This document shows, one piece after another, positions 16,924 through 27,069 of a stretch of 64,000 bases of DNA; position 1 is the stretch's first letter; each line of letters starts with the position of its first letter. The position numbers and the translations under genes are program-made. This stretch comes from Haladaptatus pallidirubidus (GTDB taxonomy: Archaea; Halobacteriota; Halobacteria; Halobacteriales; Haladaptataceae). Where the stretch lies: assembly GCF_020700235.1 (NCBI RefSeq), contig NZ_CP085302.1:62001-126000 (forward strand). The letters are read 5' to 3'. The notes under the pieces are model-generated. The model was not told the DNA's origin, ran no database searches, and saw only the letters and a program-made list of their open reading frames with translations.

Positions 16924-18422
16924 GCGCAGATAGTTTCCGTGACTATCTCTCCCTCCTTGATACCACAAACGAGATGACGAGGATCTCCCAACCGGTGTCG
17001 TGGAATCTTGAGGCGAGCGCACTGACAATGATGGCAAATCTCACTGATGCCGAGATTCCGATTTTTGAGGCCATCGATGATCGAGAGTCAAGCGATGCAC
17101 GGCTTGTTGGCGATCCATATCGTGGTCCAAGAGGCCGTCCATGGGACCGGGTAGCTGTCGCACTCGATTTGCCGACGGGACTAACCGGTGATCAGTACTA
17201 CAAGACAGTTGTCGATCGTCTTCGATCACCGATTCCACCCACCACTGTTGATAGTGAATCAGCCCCTTGCAAGGAGGTCGTACGGACAGACTCTGAAGTC
17301 GACCTCTTTGACTTTCCATGGCCATATATTCACGAAGGTGATGGGGGACGCTATTCGAATCTACATACCGCGATTACAACCGATCCTGATTCGGAATGGA
17401 CAGACTGGTCATACCACCGTGCGATGATCCATTCTCAAAAGAAAGCAAGTATTCTTCTCCTTGCTGGTGAACAAACGCCAAATCTCTATTATTACAAGTA
17501 TGAACGACGCAACGAACCCATGCCAATCGCAATTGCTCTCGGATCAGAACCAGCGGTGTATTTCTCATCGGTGATGTGGATTCCAACTGGCCGTGACGAA
17601 GCAGACTTTGCAGGCGCGTTAAAACAGGAACCAGTTGAGCTCGTCAAATGTGAAACCAATGACCTCCGTGTCCCCGCCAGCGCAGAAGTCATCATCGAGG
17701 GGTCGGTGCAACCTGAAGAACGGTTAGACGAAGGACCGTTTGGAGATTATTTCGGATATATGAACGGTCCTCGACGATCAATGCCTGTATTGGAAGTCGA
17801 CGCTATCACACACCGTAAACAACCGTATATCCCGTTTTGCGTGGAAGGGGCCGGTGTTGGTCATACACACAACTCAAGCTCAACGATGGAAGTGAGTTGT
17901 GTTGGGCCCGATGCAACGCTTGGGCTTCGAGCTGCGGGATTTGATGTGGAAAAATGTGTTCCCTGGCGATTCACTCCACGTACAGCGTATACCGTTTCCA
18001 CTGAAAATCCACGGCCGGGCTATCTCCATGAACTCGCAAATTTCATCTTCACGACCTGGGGAATGCTCCACATCGACTTCTTTGTCTTCGTTGATTCTGA
18101 CGTCGATCCACTAAATCAGCGTGCTGTTCTCGAAGCTATTGCTATTAATGCAGATCCAAATCAAGACTTCCACCAATTCGGAGTAGAAACAATGCCAAAG
18201 GTGCCGCTAAACATCTACCAAACACCTGAAGAAAAAGGAAACATCGAAACAGGAACTTCGAAGACGAAGACGGCAAAAGCATATATCGATGCTACCAGCG
18301 ATCCTTCACAACCAACGTTACCGTATCTCGACGATGATCAGATCATAGATGAGGCACGAGAAACACTTAGCGAGGCAGGATTAGCGTTCAAAGCTGTATC
18401 CCCTCCGGAGACCTCACGATGA
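16920..18422 (+). CDS. UbiD-family decarboxylase (catalytic-type)
   Basis: A 500-aa UbiD-family enzyme, which decarboxylates (or carboxylates) aromatic or unsaturated acids using prenylated FMN. The family block with the active-site acid, DEGPFGDYFGYMNGP, is present, preceded by the ASAEVIIEG strand carrying a metal-binding Glu. No UbiX prenyltransferase is encoded in the window, so prFMN must come from elsewhere. It overlaps its UbiD paralogue by 4 bp. Context (aryl-CoA island downstream) suggests removal of a carboxyl group from an aromatic acid; the substrate is unknown. Confidence 0.85.
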   Translation: MSADSFRDYLSLLDTTNEMTRISQPVSWNLEASALTMMANLTDAEIPIFEAIDDRESSDARLVGDPYRGPRGRPWDRVAVALDLPTGLTGDQYYKTVVDRLRSPIPPTTVDSESAPCKEVVRTDSEVDLFDFPWPYIHEGDGGRYSNLHTAITTDPDSEWTDWSYHRAMIHSQKKASILLLAGEQTPNLYYYKYERRNEPMPIAIALGSEPAVYFSSVMWIPTGRDEADFAGALKQEPVELVKCETNDLRVPASAEVIIEGSVQPEERLDEGPFGDYFGYMNGPRRSMPVLEVDAITHRKQPYIPFCVEGAGVGHTHNSSSTMEVSCVGPDATLGLRAAGFDVEKCVPWRFTPRTAYTVSTENPRPGYLHELANFIFTTWGMLHIDFFVFVDSDVDPLNQRAVLEAIAINADPNQDFHQFGVETMPKVPLNIYQTPEEKGNIETGTSKTKTAKAYIDATSDPSQPTLPYLDDDQIIDEARETLSEAGLAFKAVSPPETSR

Positions 18423-19804
18423 ACGTTCGAAACCTAATTTCGATGCTCGAAGCAGAGGACGATCTTCTTCACATCGAACAGTCTGTTCACTGGGCCAATC
18501 AAGCACCGGCGATTGGGGCAGAAGCAGCAAAGGAAAACGGATCAGCAGTCCTTTTCGAAGAAGTCCCAGGAAAGACACGGTTGATGAGTGGCGTGTACGG
18601 CGGACCAGATCAAATGCTCCCAAGAAATCGAACCCCATGGTCACGACTCGCAATGGGGGTCGGATTGGATAATGATATACCGTATGATCAGTTCGCTCAC
18701 TGGCTTACGAAGACACCAACCAACAATTCATTGCCCGACACCGAGTCTCTCAAGGCAAAGTCAGTGGATGTCGACCTTTACTCGCTTGGGTTACCGACAC
18801 TTTCGGACGAAGCACCAACAATCACCCTTGGACTGTGTGCAGTAACTATAGACGAAAAAACGGAGTGGGCGCCAATCCACGCGTGCGTGGAGAGCCATGA
18901 TAGTCTAATCGCCTCAATTCCTGCAGCACTCGAAAAGCAACTGCCTCACGGCACCGACGTTACTATTGCACTTGGCGTGCCCACCGCATGCCTCATCGCT
19001 GCGAAATTATCGTGGATGGGTGAGACAAAAACGGGGAATACCCTCGAAATGGCACGAGCATATAGCGATATAGCATTCGCCGATGAGCATGGTGACCTCA
19101 TTCCTGCGAGTGCTGAGGGGGTCATTAGCGGAACAGTTGGTGAAATAACTGACCATCAACTACGCCCCAGAGAGGGATGGGAGAAAGCGATCGAAACTAC
19201 GACGCTGAAAATTCGCGTTACCGATCTTGCGCTCCGTGAGAAAGCAATACTCCCCTTTTCACCGCTTGGCGCCCCTCTCGCAGACGATATTCATCTGGCA
19301 AGCATCGTAGAGTCAGTTCGTTTACTACGTCGACTGAATAACTACTGGGGAGTAAGTCCTGTAGAATGGATTCACCTACCAGCGGAAACACACCTTGGTA
19401 TGTGTCTTGTAGCAACAGAGATTCTCTATGCAGGATTTGAATGGCAACTTGCTAATACCCTCTTTGCGTTTTCACGGTTGTTCGACAAAGTGCTCATTCT
19501 CGACGAAGATACACCTCCTGGAAACCTAGCGAGAGCATTTGACGATATGTGGATCAAAGCACATCCGTCTCATGACTGGGAATTCAGTGAACCACAAGCA
19601 CCTGCCGCGACAGCAACTGCATACCGAAGTGATGGGACGACGGGATCAAGATTGTTTATTGACGCAACTTGGGATCCCCGATGGGATGACGAGTTCATCG
19701 CACCGCGGGTAGATTTCGAATCTTCGTATCCAGAAGACATTAGAGCGTTCGTACTCGATACCTGGGATGAGATGGGATTTTCAACGGATCCAGGAGGGCA
19801 ATGA
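18419..19804 (+). CDS. UbiD-family protein lacking the EGPFG active-site block
   Basis: A 461-aa paralogue of the gene before it. The IPASAEGVISG strand with the metal-site Glu is recognisable, but the following sequence is TVGEITDHQLRPREGW instead of the conserved EGPFG(E/D)xxGY segment that holds the catalytic Glu. It may be a partner subunit of the catalytic UbiD, as known for multi-subunit phenylphosphate carboxylase-type systems, or a changed-specificity enzyme. Translationally coupled on both sides or nearly so (MBL gene starts 3 nt after its stop). Confidence 0.75.
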   Translation: MNVRNLISMLEAEDDLLHIEQSVHWANQAPAIGAEAAKENGSAVLFEEVPGKTRLMSGVYGGPDQMLPRNRTPWSRLAMGVGLDNDIPYDQFAHWLTKTPTNNSLPDTESLKAKSVDVDLYSLGLPTLSDEAPTITLGLCAVTIDEKTEWAPIHACVESHDSLIASIPAALEKQLPHGTDVTIALGVPTACLIAAKLSWMGETKTGNTLEMARAYSDIAFADEHGDLIPASAEGVISGTVGEITDHQLRPREGWEKAIETTTLKIRVTDLALREKAILPFSPLGAPLADDIHLASIVESVRLLRRLNNYWGVSPVEWIHLPAETHLGMCLVATEILYAGFEWQLANTLFAFSRLFDKVLILDEDTPPGNLARAFDDMWIKAHPSHDWEFSEPQAPAATATAYRSDGTTGSRLFIDATWDPRWDDEFIAPRVDFESSYPEDIRAFVLDTWDEMGFSTDPGGQ

Positions 19805-19807
19805 CAG

Positions 19808-20707
19808 ATGGAACGAATCGGTGTTGGAACGGGAAACCCTGAGGGAACGAATAGCTCATATGTCTTCCCAAAGCGCGAGGTGGTAATAGATCCAGGTCCA
19901 CCCGGTGATACCCCGTGGCAACAGTTGAAAGACGGCCTTGCTAATGTCAGTTTGCAACCGACAGACGTCTCAACAATATTTGTCACTCATTGGCATATTG
20001 ATCACGCTGGACTCGCTCCTCGGCTAGCCAAGGAAGCCAATGCTGACATTGCTATGCATAAAGCGGATGCACAACTCGTTGCAGAATATAGGGATGAACG
20101 AGAGCGCCGGCTTAACCGTGACATGCAGAGTCTTGAGCAGTGGGGAGTTCCAGAGGATATCATCCAGTCGGTGCGAAATCAAGATACACCTTCACCTCTT
20201 CCAGACCAAATTCCCGTTCGACAACTATCCGATGGGGACCAATTCAACGGGTTAGAGGTGATTCATACTCCAGGTCATACTAGTGGACACGCATCGGTGA
20301 CAGTTGATGGGCAACTATTCGTTGGTGATGCTGTCCTCCCAACTTATACTCCGAATGTTGGTGGTAGCGATACACGAACTACACAACCCCTCCAAACATA
20401 TTATCAGACACTCGAACGGCTCCGAACACGTGAAGAAATCGCTTATCCAGGACATGGGAAGAATGTCTCTCTTGGGGATCGGATTGACGAAATATTCGCC
20501 CACCACAAGAAACGATCAGAGCAAGTTTTAAGCCTTGTTCAGAAACGGGGTCCGGTGACTCCATGGGAAATCGCAACTATTCTCTTTGGCGAGATGAGTG
20601 GAATTCACGTTAAGCTCGGCGCTGGAGAAGCAGCTGCTCATCTTACCGCCTTAGCCGAAAAAGGAGATATTGATCTCGCTGCAGAGAATCCATATTCGTT
20701 CTCCTAA
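19808..20707 (+). CDS. Metallo-beta-lactamase-fold hydrolase with C-terminal helix domain
   Basis: Zinc hydrolase (299 aa) of thioester, lactone or phosphoester type. Zinc motif THWHIDHAG (HxHxDH), then HTPGHTSGH, GDAVLP and PGHG motifs follow in normal order. The C-terminal ~70 residues (MSGIHVKLGAGEAAAHLTAL) form the small helical domain seen in LACTB2-like hydrolases. Last gene of the UbiD operon. A second member at 38856-39848 shares layout, suggesting two related steps in the same island. Confidence 0.82.
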   Translation: MERIGVGTGNPEGTNSSYVFPKREVVIDPGPPGDTPWQQLKDGLANVSLQPTDVSTIFVTHWHIDHAGLAPRLAKEANADIAMHKADAQLVAEYRDERERRLNRDMQSLEQWGVPEDIIQSVRNQDTPSPLPDQIPVRQLSDGDQFNGLEVIHTPGHTSGHASVTVDGQLFVGDAVLPTYTPNVGGSDTRTTQPLQTYYQTLERLRTREEIAYPGHGKNVSLGDRIDEIFAHHKKRSEQVLSLVQKRGPVTPWEIATILFGEMSGIHVKLGAGEAAAHLTALAEKGDIDLAAENPYSFS

Positions 20708-20728
20708 CAAAGGTAGAAAACGGCAGTA

Positions 20729-22144
20729 CTATGGTTCAACCGGACTGAATTTGACACCGTACCGGGGGACGCCTTCTTGTGAATAGATTCGCCGAATTAG
20801 CGCCTGAGCATTGTCACCAACAGCAACCGTAGCAGGATCAGTGTCCGTGAGCTGTGCTGGCAGTGTAATGCTATCTCCTTCTGCGAAACCAACTTCGACA
20901 ATTGCAACCCCATATTCCCCATTTCGCCGCTGTTGTTCAGTAAACTCAGGTGGTGCCCCTCCTTGTCCAATGACCGTCACTGCTCGAACAGTACCTTCAC
21001 GTGGGAGTTCGACCTGCTCGAATTCAACGCTACAGTGGCACTCTGGACAAGTTCCTTCCGGTGGAAACGCAAGCCCAGAACATTCTGGACATCGACCAGC
21101 TACAAGGCGATACCGTTGGTCGAGCGTTCGTCGCCATGAGGGAAGGCTAACGTGAGCACCCCCTCCAGAGACGTCGACAATTCCAATGTACCCCCGGTTT
21201 CGGAGATACCTCGAGTAAGAGATCTCTTCAGTATGGGATTTTTGCTCCCACTCATTGTCGATAGCTCCGCGGAACAGCATTGCAGTGACGCCACCACCAC
21301 TCCCGAAAAATATGGCGAGAGTTCTCTCATCACCATCAATTGCAGAGAAACTCTCAGTCAGTGCGAGTGGTACACCGGCAGCACCAACATCGCCAAATTG
21401 ATTCGCAATAATACCTCTACTTAGGGCTGTTTCGTCGATCGAGATACCACTCGTAATTTGAGAGGGAAAACGAGCATTGGGCTGATGAACCGCTGCTGCA
21501 GCTACGTTGCCAGGATCGTTATCGAATTGCGAGACGGCTTCTGTTACACACCGTTTGATCTCACTACGTTCATACGATGTTATCTCAAGCTCCTCGACTG
21601 ATTCAGTACCTTGTTCACGATACCGAATGCCAGGAAGTTCATCGACAACAGTAGCTGTTTCGAGGTGCTCCACCTGTGCTGAGTCTGTGATGAGAAATGC
21701 CGCAGCACCGGCTCCGAACGGATGATCGATATCCGCTGGATCGCCGCGTGGTGCGTCTGCTGCAACGACGAGCGCAACTCCATCGGTTTGGAGCGCTGTG
21801 GATAGAGCTGATGCTCCCGAACGAGTACTTTGAGTAAACGTTCGTGTTGAAATAGTCTCGGAAAAGCCCAGCATATGAACGAACCGGGGGACAAGCTCTT
21901 CCTCTTCAAGAGGAGGAGAGGTCGTCGCAAAATGGACAGATGAGACAGTCTCAACATCAATCGAACTGTGATCAATTGCAGATTCAGCTGCGGCGACAGC
22001 CATTGTCAATACGTCCTCGTCCGCTGTTGGAACGCGCTTTGTCTTGATACCAGAACCATTGTATTGGCCCCACGAATCAGCGACGGTTTCGGAACTGATC
22101 TGGTAGCGAGGGAGATATCGGCCTACGGCTGTGATTCCTCTCAT
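20729..22144 (-). CDS. HMG-CoA synthase-like/DUF35 fusion without catalytic Cys
   Basis: Residues ~1-330 have the thiolase/HMG-CoA synthase fold; ~345-471 form a DUF35 zinc-ribbon plus OB domain (GRCPECSGLAFPPEGTCPEC). In acyl-condensing enzymes a Cys precedes the helix at this place, but here the segment is TQSTRSGASAL, with Thr in its position; His (AVHQPN) and Asn (ANQFGD) remain. Condensation as in HMG-CoA synthase is thus unlikely; a hydrolytic or retro-aldol role, or a scaffold for the adjoining thiolase, is more plausible. Overlaps the thiolase gene by 4 bp. Confidence 0.75.
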   Translation of the reverse strand: MRGITAVGRYLPRYQISSETVADSWGQYNGSGIKTKRVPTADEDVLTMAVAAAESAIDHSSIDVETVSSVHFATTSPPLEEEELVPRFVHMLGFSETISTRTFTQSTRSGASALSTALQTDGVALVVAADAPRGDPADIDHPFGAGAAAFLITDSAQVEHLETATVVDELPGIRYREQGTESVEELEITSYERSEIKRCVTEAVSQFDNDPGNVAAAAVHQPNARFPSQITSGISIDETALSRGIIANQFGDVGAAGVPLALTESFSAIDGDERTLAIFFGSGGGVTAMLFRGAIDNEWEQKSHTEEISYSRYLRNRGYIGIVDVSGGGAHVSLPSWRRTLDQRYRLVAGRCPECSGLAFPPEGTCPECHCSVEFEQVELPREGTVRAVTVIGQGGAPPEFTEQQRRNGEYGVAIVEVGFAEGDSITLPAQLTDTDPATVAVGDNAQALIRRIYSQEGVPRYGVKFSPVEP

Positions 22145-23316
22145 ATTGCGTCCTCCTGCATTCGTTCAAAGACATGAACTGTCGCACTTCCCCCACTCCC
22201 TCCAACATTGTGAGCGAGCCCATAGCATGGCTCTTGGACTTGCGTGTGTGCCTCACCGCGGAGTTGTTCGAAGATCTCTACGATCTGGCCAGTACCAGTT
22301 GCACCAATGGGATGGCCTTTCGATTTTAGCCCCCCGCTTGTATTGACTGGCAATCGCCCAGTGGGATGCGTTACTTCTTCACGAAGGAGTCGTCCTCCCT
22401 CGCCACGGTCACAGAAGCCTAGATCTTCATACGCCATAATTTCTGCAATGGCAAAGCAGTCGTGAACCTCTGCAAGATCGATGTCATCAGGAGCAATTCC
22501 AGCATCATCGTATGCGCGTTCTGCCGCACGCCTGCTCGCGGGGATGTCTGTAAACGTATCCCGTTGGAACAGGCCAACTCGATCGCTCGAAGCACCCATA
22601 CCTGAAACACGAACTGAAGCTTCATCGAGTTCGTTTGCTACCTCCTCGTTTGCAACCAGTACGGCACTTGCGCCGTCGGTCGTTGGGCAGCAGTGATACA
22701 GATTAAGTGGATCAGCGACGGTCGGCGCTCCCATAGCGTCTTCCAAGGTACACTCGAATCCCAGCTGCGCATTCGGATTTGCTGCTCCATTCCGATGGTT
22801 CTTGACTGCAACGCGTGAGAGATCCTCAATAGTTGTTCCATGCGCAGCCATGTGTACACTTGCCATCTGTGCATATACGCCAGCAAATGTTGTGCCAGAA
22901 AGACGTTCCCACTCAGTCTCGCCACTGACTCCGAGCCACCATTTTGTATGGTCTGAGCTCATATCGGTCATAATCTCGTATCCTCCTGCCAATACGAGAT
23001 CTGCGATACCAGCTCGAACAGCGGTCACAGCATTTCTAAACGCATAGCCGCTGGCAGCGCAGGCATTCTCGACGCGTGTTGTTGGGATCCCATGAAGTCC
23101 GATATGTTCAGTAACCGCTGGACCGCTCAGACCAAGTTGTCGTCCACCTACTCCGAGCGTTCCAATAAACGCCTCATCAATACGATTTCGATCGATACCA
23201 GTACCGACGCTTGCAAGCGCACGATCAAATGCGGTTGCAAACAAGGATCGATAGCTCTCATTGGGGAAGGAGCCAAACGGTGATTGGCCTGCCCCGATAA
23301 CATATGCCTCCGTCAC
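22141..23316 (-). CDS. Thiolase-family acyl-CoA acetyltransferase (SCP2/archaeal type)
   Basis: A 391-aa thiolase. Nucleophile Cys in VENACAASGYA, Cys-containing EVHDCFAIAE, and the C-terminal GGLKSKGHPIGATG with catalytic His are all present. It would cleave a 3-oxoacyl-CoA at the end of beta-oxidation, or condense acetyl-CoA. Archaeal thiolases of this kind act with a DUF35 partner, here supplied by the fused protein encoded next. First gene of a two-gene minus-strand operon. Confidence 0.85.
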   Translation of the reverse strand: MTEAYVIGAGQSPFGSFPNESYRSLFATAFDRALASVGTGIDRNRIDEAFIGTLGVGGRQLGLSGPAVTEHIGLHGIPTTRVENACAASGYAFRNAVTAVRAGIADLVLAGGYEIMTDMSSDHTKWWLGVSGETEWERLSGTTFAGVYAQMASVHMAAHGTTIEDLSRVAVKNHRNGAANPNAQLGFECTLEDAMGAPTVADPLNLYHCCPTTDGASAVLVANEEVANELDEASVRVSGMGASSDRVGLFQRDTFTDIPASRRAAERAYDDAGIAPDDIDLAEVHDCFAIAEIMAYEDLGFCDRGEGGRLLREEVTHPTGRLPVNTSGGLKSKGHPIGATGTGQIVEIFEQLRGEAHTQVQEPCYGLAHNVGGSGGSATVHVFERMQEDAI

Positions 23317-23526
23317 ACTCGTCTAAGGGGGATGAAAGGTAAAAAATATACTGGATAATCGCCCTGTTACAGTTGGTCACACAGGTTGATAATTAGATGG
23401 CATCTTGTTGAACACTGGTGGAAACGGGCAGTACTTGTCGATCGGATGGAATACTGTGTTTGTAAAAAAGCGAACAAGCGAACTTGGTCTTGAAGGATAT
23501 ATATCTGGAACCACAAGTGACTATAG

Positions 23527-24369
23527 AATCGAAGATCACCCGGTTCGGGTAGCGGCGCAGGTGCAGCTTTAGCATCACATCCTGACGTTGACTATGTTGC
23601 CTTCACTGGAAGTACCGGTGTCGGCAAAGGCGTGATGGAAAATGCAGCAGAAAACGTGACCGGAGTAACGCTCGAACTTGGTGGCAAAGGACCGAATATC
23701 GTGTTCTCGGATGCTGATTTCGAAGCTGCTGCAAAAGGCGTTCACAACGGGATTTTCATGAATGCGGGACAAATGTGCTGGGCAGGCTCGCGCTTGATTG
23801 TTCACGAGGATATCCATGACGAATTAGTCGATATTGTAGCGACCCGGGCAGAGGGAACGCCGCTCGGAAGCGGTATCGATGATGACGCTCGAATGGGTCC
23901 CGTTGTCAGCGATGACCAGCGCCAAGAAATCCTCGGATATATCGAAATTGGAAAGAAAGAAGGTGCAACACTTGTCACTGGCGGCGATGTTCCAGTCGAG
24001 AAAGAGCGGGGCTTTTTCGTCGAGCCAACCGTGTTCGATGATGTCACAAACGATATGACCATCGCTCGTGAGGAGATTTTCGGCCCAGTCCTCTCGGTAA
24101 TAACGTTCGAAGATGAAAAAGAGGCACTTGAGATCGCGAACGATTCACCATACGGACTTCTGGCCGGGATCTGGACGTCTGATTTGACCCGCGCTCACAC
24201 AGTCGCAGAGTATCTTGACTATGGGATGATAAGCGTCAATGAATATCCGGTGACGTTCCCACAGACTCCGTTTGGTGGATACAAGGAGAGTGGCTATGGT
24301 CGTGAACAAGGTCGTGAGGCAATCCACGAGTACACGCAGGTGAAAAATATCAACGTCAATCTCGGGTAA
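23527..24369 (+). pseudogene. Aldehyde dehydrogenase, N-terminal half missing
   Basis: The preserved part begins at GSGSGAGAALASHPDVDYVA and runs to the normal C-terminus. Both catalytic residues are kept: Glu in LELGGKGPN and Cys in NAGQMCWAG, plus EEIFGPVLSV and NEYPVTFPQTPFGG. An in-frame stop at 23524-23526 and loss of homology upstream mean that the first ~200 residues, including much of the NAD-binding domain, are gone. The open part from 23632 codes 245 aa. Not expected to be active. Upstream 23317-23520 has no clear gene. Confidence 0.75.
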
Positions 24370-24440
24370 GCTAAAATCACACTTGAAAATCTTATTCTGA
24401 AAGGTGAGGTTTTATCCGCTGTACTGTACTATAGACGCGT

Positions 24441-25595
24441 ATGGCTCTCATCGAGAGTGCATTATCAGCAGAGAACCGAGAGATACGTGCCCGAGCAGCG
24501 GAGTTTGCAACGGACGTCGTTGCCCCACGCGCAGAAGAGATTGAGGTGACTGACGAGTTCCCACGAGACGTGATGGAAGTCGCTGGAGACTACGACCTGC
24601 TTGGGATACTGTTACCGGAAGAATACGGCGGGTTGGACTCAGATTTCGTGTCATACTGCCTTGCTGTCGAAGAGATTGCCCAAGAGAGTGGTGCTGTTGC
24701 AGAGAGCATTCAGGGGCACACATTCGCCGCAGTCCCCATCGCGCAGTTTGGAACGGAACAACAATGCGACGAATATCTTCCTTCGATGATTGAAGGCGAC
24801 ACGATGGGGGCAATGCTATTGACCGAGCCAGGAGCAGGGAGCTCTCCATCTGAACTCTCCACTACTGCGGAAACACATGCCGGTGACTACATCATTTCCG
24901 GTGAGAAGGCGTTCGGGACAAACGCAGGGGTTGCTGACCTTCATCTCGTCGTTGCTCGTGTCCAACCGTCTCCCGATGACTCACACGGTGTGAGCGTCTT
25001 TCTCGTCCCGGGGACCAACAAAACATCCGGGTTCACATTCGATCGAACAGAATTCATGGGGATGCGTGGTCATGTGACGGGTGATTCGACGCTTGAAGGC
25101 GTTGTGGTACCGGACGATGGGCTCCTTGGCGAGATCGGGCAGGGCTTCCGTATTGCAATGGGAACAATAGATATGGCCCGAACAGGGCTCGGTGCCATTG
25201 GGAATGGAATTGCCAATGCAGCATTTGATCACGCAGTCGAGTATGCTGGTGAGCGTGAACAGGGTGGTCAACCTGTCGGGAGCTATCAGGCCGTTCAGGT
25301 TCTTATTGCCGAGATGGATGCTCGGCTCGACAGTGCTCGGCACCTTGTGTATAATTCCGCTGCAACGATCGCTTATGAATCGGGCGATACACGAACGTCG
25401 AGTAAGGCAAAATTCGTCGCTAGCGACGTCGCTGAGTTTGTCACGCGAAATGCCATGCAGGTTCATGGCGGGAAGGGCTACAGAAAGGATCTTCCACTTG
25501 AGCGCTATTATCGCGATGCGAAGATCCTTAGCATCATCGGAGGAACGACGGAAATCCAAAAGACGACTGTCGCTAGTGCCGCGCTTGGGCTTTAA
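24441..25595 (+). CDS. Acyl-CoA dehydrogenase
   Basis: FAD-dependent enzyme (384 aa) making 2-enoyl-CoA. Typical segments: LLTEPGAGSSPSEL, the second family signature QVHGGKGYRKDLPLERYYRDAKI and the C-terminal GGTTEIQK. The catalytic base region lies in this last block. A TATA-like TTTTATCC about 29 nt upstream supports the ATG at 24441. It fits the beta-oxidation part of the surrounding aryl-CoA pathway. ETF partners are not in the window. Confidence 0.9.
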   Translation: MALIESALSAENREIRARAAEFATDVVAPRAEEIEVTDEFPRDVMEVAGDYDLLGILLPEEYGGLDSDFVSYCLAVEEIAQESGAVAESIQGHTFAAVPIAQFGTEQQCDEYLPSMIEGDTMGAMLLTEPGAGSSPSELSTTAETHAGDYIISGEKAFGTNAGVADLHLVVARVQPSPDDSHGVSVFLVPGTNKTSGFTFDRTEFMGMRGHVTGDSTLEGVVVPDDGLLGEIGQGFRIAMGTIDMARTGLGAIGNGIANAAFDHAVEYAGEREQGGQPVGSYQAVQVLIAEMDARLDSARHLVYNSAATIAYESGDTRTSSKAKFVASDVAEFVTRNAMQVHGGKGYRKDLPLERYYRDAKILSIIGGTTEIQKTTVASAALGL

Positions 25596-25914
25596 TGGTA
25601 AGCTAAAGGGATTCCGAGATGATGGTCCCTCTTACTTCCACAAAGGGCTACGACACTGGAGTAGGAATCGCGATTGTCATATTATTCTTTTTGATCTATG
25701 ATTTTAGTGAGAATACTATCGAACGCCTACTCAGTGAATAATACGGTGTCTTAGCGTCCGATCGCGAGAAGAGGGACAAACACCCCAGGATAAGCTAGCT
25801 CTCCAATTATTCGCCAGTCGGAGAGCAGTTACTGAGCTACGATGTCCGGGAGCTTTTGACGGTATTTGATTGATGGATGATTACTGGGGTATTTGACTTC
25901 GTGGGATCACTGAC
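25596..25914. other. Intergenic region
   Basis: Convergent gap between the acyl-CoA dehydrogenase and enoyl-CoA hydratase genes. I see no gene, and no clear terminator hairpin. Confidence 0.4.
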
Positions 25915-26769
25915 TTAGCGTTCGGATTCAACCTGGGAAAGTTTCTTAACTTCTTTGTCACCGAGTTCAGCACCAACGAAATCCGGGTCGCGTTTTTCGA
26001 GGAATGCGGCAATTCCTTCTTTTGCACCCGGGGTGTCAAAGAGTTGGTTCTGGAGTTCGCGCTCGTGCGCTAGTGCGTCCCAGAGGGACAACTCCATACC
26101 TTCGTTGACAGCCAGCTTGTCGAATCCAACTGCCTTGTTCGGGAGTTGAGCGACCTCCTGCGCAAATTCGAGTGCTTCTTTTTCTGCGTCGCCTGCCGGA
26201 ACCAATTCATCGAATAGTCCGATTTCGTGGCCTTCTTCTGGATTGAGTGTTTCACCACTGATCATCATTTTCAGCGCTTTCGAGCGACCAACATAGCGGG
26301 GAAGGAGTTGCGTACCTGCCTCTCCGGGGATAAGTCCGAGATCAACTTCGGGTACACCGATGTTGTACTCCTCATCGTTACCGATGTATCGCAAGTCGCA
26401 TGCAAGTGCGAACTCGAGACCGCCACCCATACAGTGGCCATCAACGGCAGCGATGAACAGCGTGTCCGTCGTTCGCATCTTCATGATCGTCTCTTTGCTC
26501 GTCTGGCTCGCCTTCCCAATGTGGCTGGCACTTTCGTCCTGGAGCACATTAATGTCGAACCCGGTCGAGAAGAACCGGTCGTTCCCGCTGGCAAGAACGG
26601 CAACACGAACCGTTTCGTCGAATCGAACACTTTCAACAGCCGACTGCAACTCGATAATCATATCGAGGTCGTGTGCGTTTGCCGGCGGGCGGTCGATACG
26701 AAGGATACCAACGTGGCCATCCATTTCTGTGCTAAAGTTTTCTAGCTCTAAGTCTTCGAATGACTCCAT
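25915..26769 (-). CDS. Enoyl-CoA hydratase/isomerase
   Basis: Crotonase-fold enzyme, 284 aa, hydrating 2-enoyl-CoA or isomerising ring-opened/epoxide CoA esters. The oxyanion-hole block HCMGGGLEFALACDLRYI and EVDLGLIPGEAGTQLLPRYVG, with a catalytic-type Glu in PGEAGTQ, are visible. An extension of about 25 residues at the C-terminus is slightly longer than usual. It stands alone on the minus strand between the acyl-CoA dehydrogenase and the paa operon. PaaG/PaaF-like roles are possible. Confidence 0.87.
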   Translation of the reverse strand: MESFEDLELENFSTEMDGHVGILRIDRPPANAHDLDMIIELQSAVESVRFDETVRVAVLASGNDRFFSTGFDINVLQDESASHIGKASQTSKETIMKMRTTDTLFIAAVDGHCMGGGLEFALACDLRYIGNDEEYNIGVPEVDLGLIPGEAGTQLLPRYVGRSKALKMMISGETLNPEEGHEIGLFDELVPAGDAEKEALEFAQEVAQLPNKAVGFDKLAVNEGMELSLWDALAHERELQNQLFDTPGAKEGIAAFLEKRDPDFVGAELGDKEVKKLSQVESER

Positions 26770-27069
26770 ACAATTATGCAGTTAACGCCCACCCACATAT
26801 AGGTTTGGAAGGAAGATTGATGATGATTTCCAGTTCAAAAGATTAGCATCGAGGTGAGACAGCGAACAGGGCTCACTTGAGGGAAATCCAACCACGGTAT
26901 GCGATCAACAACTCGGGATCTGAGTCGAAAATAGTACATCGGGAAACAATAACCCTGGGTCGACTAGTAGTGAGCATTATCAATTATCAAATGTAGAGGA
27001 TGAATTCGAAGTAAAAGTGACAATATGTTACGTGCGCACGTGAGATTGGATGGGGGGTGTTGCGTTGTG
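26770..27069. other. Intergenic region
   Basis: Upstream of the enoyl-CoA hydratase and downstream of the paa operon. No gene recognised. Confidence 0.4.
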
